This document shows positions 24,901 through 31,925 of a stretch of DNA of 42,416 nucleotides, in pieces; positions within the stretch are counted from its first letter, which is position 1, and every line of letters starts with the position of its first letter. The position numbers were made by a program, and so were the translations under genes. The notes under the pieces are model-generated. The model worked only from the letters and a program-made list of their open reading frames with translations, ran no database searches and was not told the origin of the DNA. The stretch is from the NCBI GenBank assembly GCA_000969725.1, contig JXSR01S007674.1; one strand, 5' to 3'. This DNA is from Ophiothrix spiculata (taxonomy: Eukaryota > Echinodermata > Ophiuroidea > Amphilepidida > Ophiotrichidae).

Positions 24901-26103
24901 TTGTTAAAATTTCTCCTATCACTTGACAGTCTGTCCTGTTGCTTCGAGCATGGTACTTAAGGTTTTTTTCAGAGTTGCTGTTGTGGTAGTAGCTTGTAGC
25001 TGCATCAGATGACCAAGCATTTGTAATTTTGAGCTATTGTGATGTAGCATGACATATTGCATATTGCCACAATAGTCTGTCGCGAGAAAAGTTGAATTTG
25101 TTCCAACTCAAATTGATATGTCTTTGCAACCATTACTTATTCCAACTGAAAACGATTCGGCATTGCAACCATCACAACAAGGTTATCTATACATCAGCTT
25201 GTCATGCTTGTCTTGAAATTTTACAGGTATGACAAAGTTGAGTTTGCGACCACCACGACAGGCACTCTAAAACCAGCATAAAGCTATTTCATGATGCTGT
25301 TGAATGAATGAATGGGTAAGGTGTTGTTGCTCCTGCTGCACCCAACATCACAATGTTTTTGACATACTGATTTGTACTGCTTGTCACAGAATGTTTTTAC
25401 CCTACAAAGTTTAGATTGTGCACTTGAGCAAATTGATATTTCAGTGTTTTGATAACCATGACCCAGTAATTAAAACCCGCATTTTTTGCATATGATATGA
25501 CAAAAAGTTTGTCATATCATATGCAAAAAATAATGTGTTATTTGATGATAAGAATAATGTGTTTTTTGATCTGAGGATCAAATATAATCATGAAATGCAT
25601 TGTTTCTGTGATGCTTCATATACTGTGATCATCTATTATTGAAGACTTTACATTTCCTACAATATCAAATTTTAATGTTGCCTATGCTGAAAGCATGTGT
25701 GACTATGCAACAACTTCGAAAATAGACTGTGCACATGTTGATCGGAAAATTCTGTATGCGTTCATGTTAAAAGCTCAGTTTTTTCAAACTATGCATGCCA
25801 TGCAATGTTCATGATTTGTAGGAAATTGTTGATTTCAGTAATAGAAATAATTTTGCTGTAAAATAGAATGAAAGATATACAAGTAATATAATGATTCCAT
25901 TAATAATTCAAATTCTTCAAAAGGTTATACTCTTTATCTATTTACCATTTTTTCTTTGTGTTCTCCACAGACTGTCTGATCTAAAGGCTGAATATGAACA
26001 ATTTGCAACAGAAGAGAGACTAGAAAATGACGGTGACAAATACTTCCAAGGATTATTTCATCTTGTAGGTGACTTGATAACACAACTGCAAGTCAAGTCA
26101 TAG
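9822..26103 (+). CDS. SIL1: SIL1, nucleotide-exchange factor for BiP (10 coding exons)
   Basis: Joined exons: 9822-9968, 10897-10999, 12727-12827, 14675-14845, 16880-17065, 19339-19460, 22092-22359, 23310-23377, 24573-24734, 25971-26103. All introns are GT-AG and phases agree, giving 486 residues (human SIL1: 461). SIL1 is an ER-lumenal Armadillo-repeat protein that promotes ADP release from BiP. Recognisable blocks: signal peptide (hydrophobic 11-30); FQPTSEWQ and AIPAGLHVRM in the N-terminal domain; FTQKELKDALKKFK before the ARM domain; ETDVEIMKKLI, LEYYVHQIDNA, LLRHFPYAQQKFLQLGGL, GWCDLIPTLL and DHDVREKVL in the ARM domain. N-glycosylation sites N214 (NSS) and N257 (NHT) match the two sites known in mammalian SIL1. 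The C-terminus ends QVKS, with no KDEL-like signal. Exon 4 is tandemly duplicated (see separate entries). Confidence 0.94.
10107..10617. mobile_element. TTAA-flanked MITE, family C, in SIL1 intron 1
   Basis: TTAA occurs at 10103-10106 and 10618-10621. The perfect inverted ends are AGGGGCATTGGACAA and TTGTCCAATGCCCCT. It is 511 bp, AT-rich and non-coding; a piggyBac-type non-autonomous element by target site. Confidence 0.82.
10897..10999 (+). CDS. SIL1: SIL1 coding exon 2
   Basis: Residues 50-84 (last codon split). Encodes an acidic stretch, then EIFQPTSEWQQIKAG, matching the EVFHPTHEWQ region of vertebrate SIL1. Acceptor TTATTAG, donor GCAG|GTAACA. Confidence 0.88.
11040..11435. mobile_element. 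hAT-type MITE with perfect 8 bp target duplication, SIL1 intron 2
   Basis: The inverted ends are CAAGGGTTTAGCCAG (11040-11054) and CTGGCTAAACCCTTG (11421-11435). An exact 8 bp duplication, ATGGTAGA, lies directly outside (11032-11039 and 11436-11443). An 8 bp duplication with short C/G-starting ends is the signature of the hAT superfamily. It is 396 bp, non-coding, and inserted 40 bp after exon 2. Confidence 0.88.
11575..11790. repeat. Diverged relative of the 12335-12690 MITE
   Basis: It carries GAGTTATTGTACCTC near 11592 and the inverted GAGGTACAAAAACTCACCATC near 11755-11775, the same internal end motif as the element at 12335-12690. A further weak relative is at about 23515-23770. Outer ends are not clear. 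Confidence 0.4.
12335..12690. mobile_element. MITE in SIL1 intron 2, ending 36 bp before exon 3
   Basis: The inverted ends are GGAATTTAAAAAGGGGAA versus TTCCCCTATAAAAATTCC, followed by a second inverted block GTGAGTTATTGTACCTCCGG (from about 12401) and CCGGAGGTACAATAACTCAC (about 12632-12651). It is flanked by TTAA on the left and TTGG on the right, so it is probably a TTAA-class element with a decayed duplication. Confidence 0.7.
12727..12827 (+). CDS. SIL1: SIL1 coding exon 3
   Basis: Residues 84-117. Encodes GQAIPAGLHVRMSMETGVKEAKL, one of the best-conserved N-terminal SIL1 blocks. Acceptor CCATTTTCAG, donor AAG|GTGGGT. It ends in phase 0. Confidence 0.92.
12828..14450. other. SIL1 intron 3, largely unassigned
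   Basis: No exon is recognised. A short palindromic piece GTCAGTGGCTTTTG/AAGAGTCACTGAC at about 13050-13085 resembles the core of the element at 38146-38421. Confidence 0.5.
14451..14619. mobile_element. Fully palindromic foldback MITE, copy 1, SIL1 intron 3
   Basis: The whole 169 bp folds back on itself. The arms read CGATTTCACTAACATTTAGC, GATGGTCGCTAACC, TTTTGATCGCT and ACTCCAAAAATGATTGCTAA, then return in reverse complement. It ends 55 bp before exon 4. A second copy is at 28413-28568 and a half copy at 28844-28884. Confidence 0.88.
14675..14845 (+). CDS. SIL1: SIL1 coding exon 4 (shortest form; contains repeat copy 1)
   Basis: Residues 118-174. The unique start VKDAVKEQQGEETLHVWKN is followed by repeat copy 1, including GVANSDHSYFTQKELKDALKKF. 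The FTQKELKDALKKFK part aligns with the TSQDLKSALAKFK region of human SIL1, so this copy is ancestral. Acceptor GATGTAG, donor AAG|GTAAGG. Phase is 0 at both ends. Confidence 0.88.
14732..15552 (+). repeat. Six-copy tandem duplication of SIL1 exon 4 segment with its splice donor
   Basis: Unit starts (at GGTGAGC/GGTAAG) are at 14732, 14882, 15032, 15182, 15306 and 15430. The first four are spaced exactly 150 bp; the later ones 124 bp. Copies 1-3 are intact, in one open frame, and each ends in a GTAAG donor. Copies 4 and 5 share a 26 bp deletion and carry GATAAGG in place of the donor. Copy 6 has the long form but an in-frame TAG (GCTTCATAG) and a GTAAAG donor. The open frame through copies 1-3 stops at TGA 15188-15190. 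Confidence 0.95.
14846..15145 (+). CDS. SIL1: Alternative extensions of SIL1 exon 4 (repeat copies 2 and 3)
   Basis: If the donor at 14845/14846 is skipped, the frame stays open into copy 2 with donor GAG|GTAAGG at 14995/14996, and copy 3 with donor GAG|GTAAGG at 15145/15146. All three donors are in phase 0, so each joins exon 5 without a frame change. Each copy adds 50 residues: a glycine/histidine-bearing basic part (VRKQPRG, GHDGE), then GVANSDH, YFTQKELKDALKKFKA and an acidic/lysine end. Predicted proteins would be 536 and 586 residues. Whether these donors are used cannot be told from DNA alone. Confidence 0.55.
15553..16879. other. SIL1 intron 4 after the duplication, unassigned
   Basis: Open frames near 15575-15829 and 15988-16257 have no family signature and no conserved context. 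No repeat structure is recognised. The intron ends with TTGTCTTTTAG at 16869-16879. Confidence 0.5.
16880..17065 (+). CDS. SIL1: SIL1 coding exon 5 (start of ARM domain)
   Basis: Residues 175-236. Contains YRSIDELMEDFHKMN, VETDVEIMKKLIKRFNSS and DLEYYVHQ, all strongly SIL1-like. N214 in NSS is a predicted glycosylation site at the position used in mammals. Donor CAG|GTTTGT. Confidence 0.95.
17266..17710. mobile_element. Inverted-repeat element in SIL1 intron 5
   Basis: Ends TCAGTTCAGCGGAACTCACA and the complementary right end (TGTGAGTACCGCCGAACTGA) continue into GGATACGTATCTGAATT on both sides, about 40 bp. An inner palindrome (about 17303-17375) repeats the GGATATCC/GTATCAGAATT theme. It is non-coding; the superfamily is not determined. 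Confidence 0.75.
18049..19013. mobile_element. Non-autonomous mariner-like element, SIL1 intron 5
   Basis: The left end CAGCTTGTCCCAATATTAAT and the right end (reverse complement CAGGGTGTCCCAATAAAAAT) both continue to GCAAC. TA lies directly outside (18047-18048, 19014-19015). CAGGGTGTCCC-type ends with TA targets are typical of mariner. The 965 bp interior has no transposase that I can recognise. Confidence 0.68.
19339..19460 (+). CDS. SIL1: SIL1 coding exon 6
   Basis: Residues 237-277 (last codon split). Encodes IDNARDLISIGGFHLILQALNHTEE, then AAFVIGSAVQ, a classic ARM repeat. N257 in NHT matches the second mammalian glycosylation site. Donor CAAAG|GTAATG. Confidence 0.95.
19494..19640 (-). 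mobile_element. SINE body fragment (minus)
   Basis: Read on the minus strand it matches the body of the SINE at 28885-29157. Shared blocks include CTTCCTGCA, TAAAACTGA, AAAGAAAGATC, ATGGAAATAAG-TTCATT and AAAGAATTCTTTCTTTC. Confidence 0.65.
19677..19985 (+). mobile_element. tRNA-derived SINE (+), SIL1 intron 6
   Basis: It starts with a tRNA-like head: box A-like TAGCTCAGTTGGTTAG, then box B-like TTTTCGAGTCCAG. The body ends in GTGTGCTGAGGCCGCGTGG and GTACTATAAATCACC followed by a T-rich tail. It does not fold as an intact tRNA, so this is a SINE rather than a tRNA gene. Confidence 0.7.
19990..20075 (-). mobile_element. tRNA-derived SINE head (minus), SIL1 intron 6
   Basis: On the minus strand it reads AGAAGCGGGTTAGCACATC, then CCCGGGTTCAATTCCCGGG (box B), then ATGTGCATTTGGTTTTTCAG. 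This is the same order and wording as the SINE at 28885-29157. Confidence 0.75.
20427..21310. repeat. AGGTCA-rich repeat element, copy 1, SIL1 intron 6
   Basis: Bounded by a perfect 10 bp inverted pair GTCTCGCCTG (20427-20436) and CAGGCGAGAC (21280-21289), followed by CTGGTTCGCGAACCATCTTG. Inside are three imperfect tandem units of about 150-190 bp with many AGGTCA/GGTCAA hexamers, each including AAAGTTGACCTGAGGTCATC, AACCCCTGACCCCACATGGA and TTAAACTTAGACCATA. There is no ORF. A related copy is at 29634-30430. Confidence 0.75.
21850..22004. mobile_element. Short inverted-repeat MITE before SIL1 exon 7
   Basis: The arms are GGGCAATCTACATGGAGTG, then ATCCAGATGCATG; the right arm returns as CATCTGGAT, then CACTCCCGTATAGATTGCCCC. 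About 155 bp, non-coding, 88 bp upstream of exon 7. Confidence 0.68.
22092..22359 (+). CDS. SIL1: SIL1 coding exon 7 (ARM core)
   Basis: Residues 277-366. Encodes NPHVQVVAIDGGAVQSLLRL, LLRHFPYAQQKFLQLGGLST and KAVTLLHDMLLEQ. The PYAQ-x-x-FL-x-LGGL string is nearly the vertebrate sequence. Acceptor TTCTCAG, donor CAA|GTAAGT. Confidence 0.97.
22360..23309. other. SIL1 intron 7, unassigned
   Basis: AT-rich, with no repeat structure or exon recognised. Ends with TTTAACAG. Confidence 0.6.
23310..23377 (+). CDS. SIL1: SIL1 coding exon 8 (acidic linker)
   Basis: Residues 367-389. Encodes KHITESEPPDDDVGKERYYQ, an acidic loop at the place of the TEKMF...SPEKLQQYRQ linker of vertebrate SIL1. Conservation is low but phases and the QY motif fit. 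Donor AAA|GTAAGA. Confidence 0.8.
23936..24205. mobile_element. Inverted-repeat MITE, family D copy 1, SIL1 intron 8
   Basis: Ends GGTGGTTTCAGAGTAGCTGT and ACAGACACTCTGAAACCAGC, with TTAA on the left and TTAG on the right. It resembles 24961-25277 over its length (CTTGTAGCTG-ATCAGA, GTTGTGATGTA, TCCAACTCAAAT, CTTGTC-TGCTTG). Confidence 0.7.
24324..24470. mobile_element. 147 bp inverted-repeat MITE, SIL1 intron 8
   Basis: The left end AGGGCTCAGTCACACATCAA matches the reverse complement of the right end (AGGGGTCAGTCACACATCAA), with about 30 bp of near identity. The interior is AT-rich and non-coding. Confidence 0.75.
24573..24734 (+). CDS. SIL1: SIL1 coding exon 9
   Basis: Residues 389-443. 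Encodes VNLLPAMLNQGWCDLIPTLL and PDHDVREKVLLMMQLVLQPC, matching HLLPGLWEQGWCE and PEHDAREKVL of vertebrate SIL1. Acceptor TTTTCCAG, donor AAAG|GTGAGT. Confidence 0.96.
24961..25277. mobile_element. Inverted-repeat MITE, family D copy 2, SIL1 intron 9
   Basis: Ends GGTTTTTTTCAGAGTTGCTG and CAGGCACTCTAAAACCAGC. TTAA is present on the left (24957-24960) and ATAA on the right, so the duplication is decayed. A weaker relative lies at about 21600-21775. Confidence 0.65.
25481..25531. repeat. Perfect 24 bp hairpin, SIL1 intron 9
   Basis: Arms 25481-25504 and 25508-25531 are exact reverse complements (ATTTTTTGCATATGATATGA onward) with a 3 nt loop AAG. It is too short for a typical miRNA precursor; probably a small snapback or TE remnant. 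Confidence 0.8.
25971..26103 (+). CDS. SIL1: SIL1 terminal coding exon 10
   Basis: Residues 443-486 and stop TAG at 26101-26103. Encodes LSDLKAEYEQFATEERLEND, then YFQGLFHLVGDLITQLQVKS; it matches LASLQAEYQ and GYFQELLGSVNSLL of vertebrates. Acceptor TTCTCCACAG. No K/H/R-DEL-like ending. Confidence 0.95.
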
Positions 26104-27609
26104 CAGAAACAAGCTTTCTATGTGTCACTAACTTTACTATGAAGTGTGTGCTTACCCTAGGGGCTTTCAGAATGGAATCCTATTTCTAGTAATTGTTGAT
26201 CTCTGTTTGGGATGAGCTGTGAGCAGTGTTTGCTCTAAAGTTTTTGAACTTGTGTCAATTTGACCAATTTTGACCAAGTTGAGGAGGCCCTTGCTCCAAA
26301 ATCACAGGCTGAGGCTTAAAATTGGCTGAAGTAAGAAATGTATCTTTTTCATATATCTTTAGAAACAGGTGTTGCGTCAATTTTCCCTGCTCCTGGGCAC
26401 ACCATACAGCCTTAGCGAAACACTGGCTGTGAGCGTGAAGGGTAATCAGCAAGTATGCAGTGTGAGACACTTTCCCAGCTGCTGGTTTAGATGGCATCAG
26501 ACATTGAAACAAAGAGTAGCGTTATGCAATTCTTTCACGCTTATCATACATTGTTGATTGCTGTTGTTTTAGGACAGAGAAATCATCACTTGTGCCTTGT
26601 CTGTTGAAGTGAAAATAAGGTCTTGCAGGATCGTTTTAAAGGGACCATAGAACCATCACATGGATCAGTTTTGACTGAAATGTTGCCTTCTAGTAGGTGT
26701 AAATAATTTCTACCATAATGCACCACTAAAATCTTTATAACACAAACCCCTCATATATCGTATCATTCTAAAACATCTTTCAAAGTCTCTCTCATGGTTG
26801 CTATGCCTATGACAAGCCATGTTGCAGAATTTTCAAAATTTTTAAATCTAGCTTCAACTGTGATAAAATACAGATTGATCACTTTGCTTCATCATCAGGG
26901 TGAAGACAGTTGCTTTCATTCAGCTTTGCTGTGATGATTTAAACTACCATGATGATATTGTCAAGAAGTTGTACGATATGATCACTGTAATTTAGCATGT
27001 TATAGCATTGGCAGGTGTGACAGAGGCTGAAAGTTTCTTAACCCTTACTAAAACATCTTACTATTCATCTTAATATGCAAAATTCATTTGAACTGTGAAA
27101 AATGTAAGTCATAATATACAAATATTGAGTTCTTAGGGGCATGGTTAAAATGATCTCCCGAAGTGATTTTAAAGCCATGATTAGGCCTGAAGCAAAGCTG
27201 AGGGTGTATGCTTGGTTTTGAGATCACCAAGGGGGGAATTGGGGGTATTCGGGTCCACTCGGTTCACACCAAAATCAACTCTGAGTAACGAGATTCCGTT
27301 GCGTGTAGAGACAAACCGCGCAAATAATATTTATGCGAACGATATGCAACCTGCACACGCTTTGTGTGTGTATTTTCAATATTCGCACTTTATGACAAGA
27401 TGCGATGCATCATGGACAAAAACCGTCTCCATGCCAGAAAAAAAAAGCAAGGTTTAGTAACTTCTATGTTTTAAGCTTAATTCCTCACCCGTGTAGTTTA
27501 TTCCACATAGCTCCCTACTCAATGTAACCACAGCCATTACCAAATAAGCTTCAGCATTAACTTTTGTAACTATAGAGGTATACAAATCTCAGGTTATAGC
27601 TTTAATAAA
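26104..27609 (+). other. Probable SIL1 3' UTR and downstream
   Basis: No exon is recognised. The first canonical AATAAA after the stop on this strand that I find is at 27604-27609, which would give a 3' UTR of about 1.5 kb; earlier non-canonical sites are possible. A lone TTAAAGGGACC end-like sequence is at about 26636. Confidence 0.35.
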
Positions 27610-27818
27610 AATTAAGTGGAACGAATATTCTCTCATCTTATTTTGCATTTCAATGTCTGTACAGCTATTGATCTCTGAGGGGTTTAGAATACAACTTGTA
27701 TCAACTATAATTGTCCTATGAAATATTCAGATATAAATTTGATATATAACACAGGAAGGCCACTACTGGTAATCAATTTAACAACTTTGTTACCACTGTT
27801 AATGTGCAAAACAAGCAA

Positions 27819-28099
27819 ATGTGACGCGTTACATGAAAAGGTACAAGTTGTCTACCTTTGACAAAATTGAGATTTCTGTGTTACTTTAAAGAAAATAAAT
27901 TAAGCTTTAAAATGATACCTTGCTTGTGAAAATTGAAGTTTNNNNNNNNNNNNNNNNNNNNNNNNNNNNNNNNNNNNNNNNNNNNNNNNNNATAAAGATG
28001 ATAATTTATTATTTTCTTTATAATTTACAAGCTTTATTTGCCTGTATCTCAAAATTTGCTTGGCCGAGAACTTGTAACTTTTGATGTAACGCGTCACAT
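27819..28099. mobile_element. Palindromic element interrupted by an assembly gap
   Basis: Ends ATGTGACGCGTTACATGAAA and the inverted right end (TTTTGATGTAACGCGTCACAT) continue through GTACAAGTT/AACTTGTAAC, AATTGAGAT/ATCTCAAAATT and AAAGAAAATAA/TTATTTTCTTT. 50 N bases occupy the centre. True length is unknown. Confidence 0.78.
27942..27991. other. Assembly gap (50 N)
   Basis: A run of 50 N. It falls at the symmetry centre of the palindrome at 27819-28099. Confidence 0.99.
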
Positions 28100-28412
28100 A
28101 TTTTCTCTTCATGTATAGGACCTAAATATGAACCAGATATAAATGTGTGTGGTCCAATTTCTGAGCTACAGGATTCCCATCTTATCCTCAACTTTGGAGA
28201 CAATTTGTCCTGAACACCAAAATATCTTGTAAGTGTGCTTTAAATTGGGTTTAGGAAACTAAACTTTCAAAAAAGGCTCTGGGAACTAGAAAATATGCTT
28301 GAAATGAGAATCTAGGGAGCAGGCAAGGTGTGAAATGGGGATCTTGAAGGCAACTCACCCCTGTGACACCTGTCTCAATGTCAGCATAGAAATAGTAGAA
28401 TAATCAGACCTA

Positions 28413-28568
28413 GGCCGATTACACTAACATTTAGCGATGTTCGCTAACTCTGTTTTGATCGCTATGTCAAAAAATGATCGCTAAATCGCGAGTATTTTGA
28501 ACAATTTAGCGATCATTTTTGGAGTTAGCGGGGTTAGCGATAATCGCTAAATGTTAGTGAAATCGGCC
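28413..28568. mobile_element. Fully palindromic foldback MITE, copy 2
   Basis: Ends GGCCGATTACACTAACATTT and AAATGTTAGTGAAATCGGCC, with the same GCGAT, TTTTGATCGCTA and AAATGATCGCTAAAT blocks as 14451-14619. The right arm lacks the GATCAAAAC block. Confidence 0.87.
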
Positions 28569-28821
28569 CCAAATATTCAGTCTACTGTTTCCACGATGCT
28601 AGTGGGTCCCGTTCTTCGGGCTTGAAGCCCAAAACAACTTTCCTAGAATAAGTGTGTTTATTGTACATTTTTCATCAGACATACCATCTCTCTACAAATC
28701 TGCCTTTCATTTTGTCTCCACACATCTACTCCTTTCAATATCAAAGGACATTCCCTCCCTAGTGGCCTATCTTTGCTTGTCCTCTTCTCTCCACAGATCT
28801 CTTTGACATAACAATAAGTGG

Positions 28822-28884
28822 GAATCTAGGCCTGTCCCTTTAAAACGGGGTTAGCGATAATGGCTAAATGTTAGTGAAATCGGG
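28822..28884. mobile_element. Junction of two truncated MITEs
   Basis: 28822-28839 is a right end of the TTAA element of family A (AATCTAGGCCTGTCCCT) followed by TTAA. It is joined directly to a half copy of the palindromic MITE (GGGGTTAGCGATAATGGCTA to GTGAAATCGGGG). Confidence 0.7.
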
Positions 28885-29157
28885 GAAGCGGGTTAGTGTA
28901 GCGGTATTTCCCTTCCTTTGCACCAATGAGGTCCCGGGTTCGAGTCCCGCGCCCGGCGCTTTATGTGCATTTGGTTTTCAGTTCATGCTCGCTTCCACAG
29001 GTTTTTCTCCGGGTCCTCCAATTTTCTTCCTGCACTAAAACTGAATAATAAAGAAAGATCTAGGACCAAAATGGAAATAAGCTTCATTAGCATGATTAGA
29101 GGCTTTCTTGGGTTATCCTTGGCTATCAGCCTAAAGAATTCTTTCTTTCTTTCTTAA
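28885..29157 (+). mobile_element. tRNA-derived SINE (+)
   Basis: Head with box A-like AGCGGGTTAGTGTAGCGG and a strong box B GGGTTCGAGTCCCG at about 28936-28949. The body is ATGTGCATTTGGTTTTCAG, AAACTGAATAATAAAGAAAG and ATGGAAATAAGCTTCATTAG, with a (CTTT)n-type end. The head is too diverged to fold as a functional tRNA. Relatives are at 19494-19640 and 19990-20075 on the minus strand. Confidence 0.78.
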
Positions 29158-29511
29158 TCAAGTCAAAAATTTGAAGAATACCAATGAAAGGTTTGAAAAG
29201 TCACCAAAACAGGCTAGAACAACCAAGTGACAGACCTTAATATGGGGGTGCCACTGTAGTTTTGTCCACAGAGGATGGAAATGAGCTTGACCCATGCAAC
29301 TCGCAATTATTACCATGAACCAAATCCTCCTTTGAAAAAAAATTGACACAAAGCAGATTTATGGAGAGGACAAAATCTAGTTCCAGGTCCAGGCTGTCGG
29401 CTCGTACCAGTGCTTGCACACCTCCCATCTCCTCACCTATTGAAGGCTCCAATTAAGCCAAACATCATCTCTTCAAGCATCTGCTCCACCCATTTTAGGA
29501 GTTACTTATAC

Positions 29512-29535
29512 ATTTATTTATTTATTTATTTATTT
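29512..29535. repeat. (ATTT)6 microsatellite
   Basis: Six perfect ATTT units. Confidence 0.95.
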
Positions 29536-29633
29536 CATTCTTCTTTATCCTGGGTTATCCCTTCAATGCACTAGCACTGTTCTTCCAGGGAGCCCAGGTA
29601 ACATCTGTAACCTTCTTTCTTTCTACCCCATTT

Positions 29634-30430
29634 TGTCTCACCTGAACATAGCAAACGAAGAGACGAGTCACTTTTCTGTGTGTCGTCTGATGTCCACAGC
29701 TTTTTCCGCTACCATAAGGCCTACAAGAATAAAACTTGGTAAAATGAATGGTCTCGAGATAATCTCGATCCCAAAAACTTTTGGGGTGTGGTCATTCAAG
29801 GTCAAAAGGTTATTTGAGGTCAAAACTCCAAAATGTTAAAAAAAGTTGATCTGAGTTTATCCAAGGTCATTCCAAGGTCACTTCTATGACTCTTGAACCC
29901 TTGACCCATATGGATCAATCTTAGACCATGGATACGCCCTGATCAAGGTCAGGGTCAGTACATAGGTCAGAAGGTCATAGAGGTCCAATTTCCAAAATGG
30001 CCAAAAAGTTGACCCGAGGTCATTCGATCCAAGGTCACAACAATAACTCATGAACCCTTTACCGTACCTGGATAAAACTTGAACAATGGATAGTCCTTGG
30101 CCAACCCAAGGTAAATGGTCAGTCGTGGTCAAAAGGTCATTTGAGGGCACATTTCCAAAATGGTCAAAAAGTTGACCTGATGTTATATCAAGGTCATGAG
30201 GTCAGCCAAAGTCATTTCAAGTTCATGGTCACAACTTGTGAACCCTTGCCCCAGCATTGACCAAACTTGAACCATAAATAGCTCTTGGCCCAAGTTGTAA
30301 CCTGAGTGGGTCAGGAAAAGGTCAAAGGTCATTTGAAGTAAAATCCTAATTTTAGGTCAAATCTTACAAACAATAAGGACGTTGACCTGAGACACCAAAG
30401 GTCTTTTCAATTTCACTGACACAACTCGTC
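29634..30430. repeat. AGGTCA-rich repeat element, copy 2
   Basis: Starts with GTCTCACCTGAACATAG (compare GTCTCGCCTGAA at 20427). It contains about four diverged units with AAGGTCAAAAGGT, AAAGTTGACC-GA, AACCCTTGACCC and AAACTTGAACCATGGATAG-type blocks. No ORF. The right end is unclear. Confidence 0.65.
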
Positions 30431-31830
30431 AAACCATGAGGTATAGAGATGGTCAAAATTCTACTTTGAGCATCCCCGTTTTCTAACATGAAGGGTGGGG
30501 GGATTGCTCAATAATTTGAACGATTGATCACCTGTTTCAAAAATCCCCTTGAGTATATTCTTTACTAAAAATTAGTCCAATATGGTCCACATTGTTTTGG
30601 ACCAAGGTCATTCCGTCCTGGACCTTATTATTGGGCCAAAATCGTACAAACTTGGCGCACTGTGCTGATGACAGGCTGTTTATACTGCATTGAGTTCCAA
30701 CAACCCGTCACCAAAACATCATCCTGAGTTGTAAACAAGTTTAGGTCTGTCAGACAAGACGTGAAGAACTTTCTGGGGAAGGAAGGCTAAAGTTCACGAT
30801 CAGGAAGTGAAATCAAATGTCAGCAGGCTCAAGAAAGGTATTTTGCTGATGATGTGACTTGTGCCAAGTTTCTAAACATAACACTGTGCGGAAATGCGTC
30901 AGAGAGTGTGCTGACTTGGCCATGCAAATTACCCAGGCAATTCTTCTTGATGACTCATACGGCCTACACGCCGGGATCAAGCTCACTAATGCACCGCTGT
31001 CTTCAGCTAACAAGGCTTCAAAGTGAGTATACCTTACATTTAATTAAACTGTAGGCCTTGTATGACTCGATATACACCTTAACCAACCTTGGAAATAAGG
31101 AGATTTATATTTGTGATTTGATGCTGTATTTATGTATTACCATATTATCAGTAGGTACAAACTTGAGTGTTTTTAAACAGTTCACTTATATTGCCTAAAG
31201 TTAGAAGACAGCAAACACAAATGTATGCTTATTTTGTAGGCCAATCACGCCTATTTATCTACCCAATTTTGCTTCTGCCTGACTGTGCAAACACCTACAG
31301 CTGTCGGTATCAATTCTTTGACTTGCAGTTGGCCAGAGGCCTACAAATTGCCAAAAGATTGATTGCCAATGGTTCTGTTGGGTCTGCATTTGGAATTTTT
31401 ATTCCTCGTACTAGGCCTAATGATTTTGTGAATATTTGTGTTATTGATTATTAGGACTAAGTGAGGTACCATCACTGACGGGTGCAACATCATAATTAAG
31501 ATCCCAAATTGACTAATTATGATAGCTATATGATATCGGCAAAATGGTTCACTTTTTGTGACAGATTGTGATACCATGGTCCCATAATCTTGTGGCGAGG
31601 TTTACGTTATGTTTACAGTATCATACCAGATTGAAATTCAGCGGGCACCGATAAGAGACCGCATGACAATCAAATGGCAACCAGATGGTGTCCATACAGA
31701 GACCGAGCGGTGTCTGTGAACTGGAGAGACTCCAAACGCATTACGAAAGGGTTTAACTATATGACTTAATCATAGACGATGCCTTAATCATTGTCACATA
31801 GCAACACTGGTGGCCGACTGATGACTGACT
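30431..31830. other. Intergenic DNA, no gene recognised
   Basis: Open frames near 30854-31054 and 31167-31454 have no recognisable family motifs. A GTGAGT-type donor follows CAA at 31022/31023, so a non-coding prominin 5' exon around 30720-31022 is conceivable but unsupported. Confidence 0.4.
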
Positions 31831-31837
31831 GGGCAAC

Positions 31838-31915
31838 CCAAGCATTTACCGATTAGAGCACGGACCTCATAATACAGAAGTTTCTGGTTCGAGCCCCAGT
31901 TGGACCAAATTTCCT
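31838..31915 (+). mobile_element. tRNA-like SINE head fragment
   Basis: Degenerate box A-like CCGATTAGAGCACGG, then CTCATAATACAGAAG (anticodon-arm-like) and box B GGTTCGAGCCCCAGT. The acceptor stem does not close, so it is scored as a SINE remnant, not a tRNA gene. Confidence 0.5.
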
Positions 31916-31925
31916 TGGTTTAGAA

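Noticed and set aside
28885-28960. tRNA gene with strong box B
   Set aside because: The cloverleaf does not close and the downstream body is shared with other copies, so it is a tRNA-derived SINE.
31167-31454. 95-codon plus-strand open frame
   Set aside because: No recognisable motif, no signal peptide, no conserved neighbours; length is within chance for AT-rich DNA.
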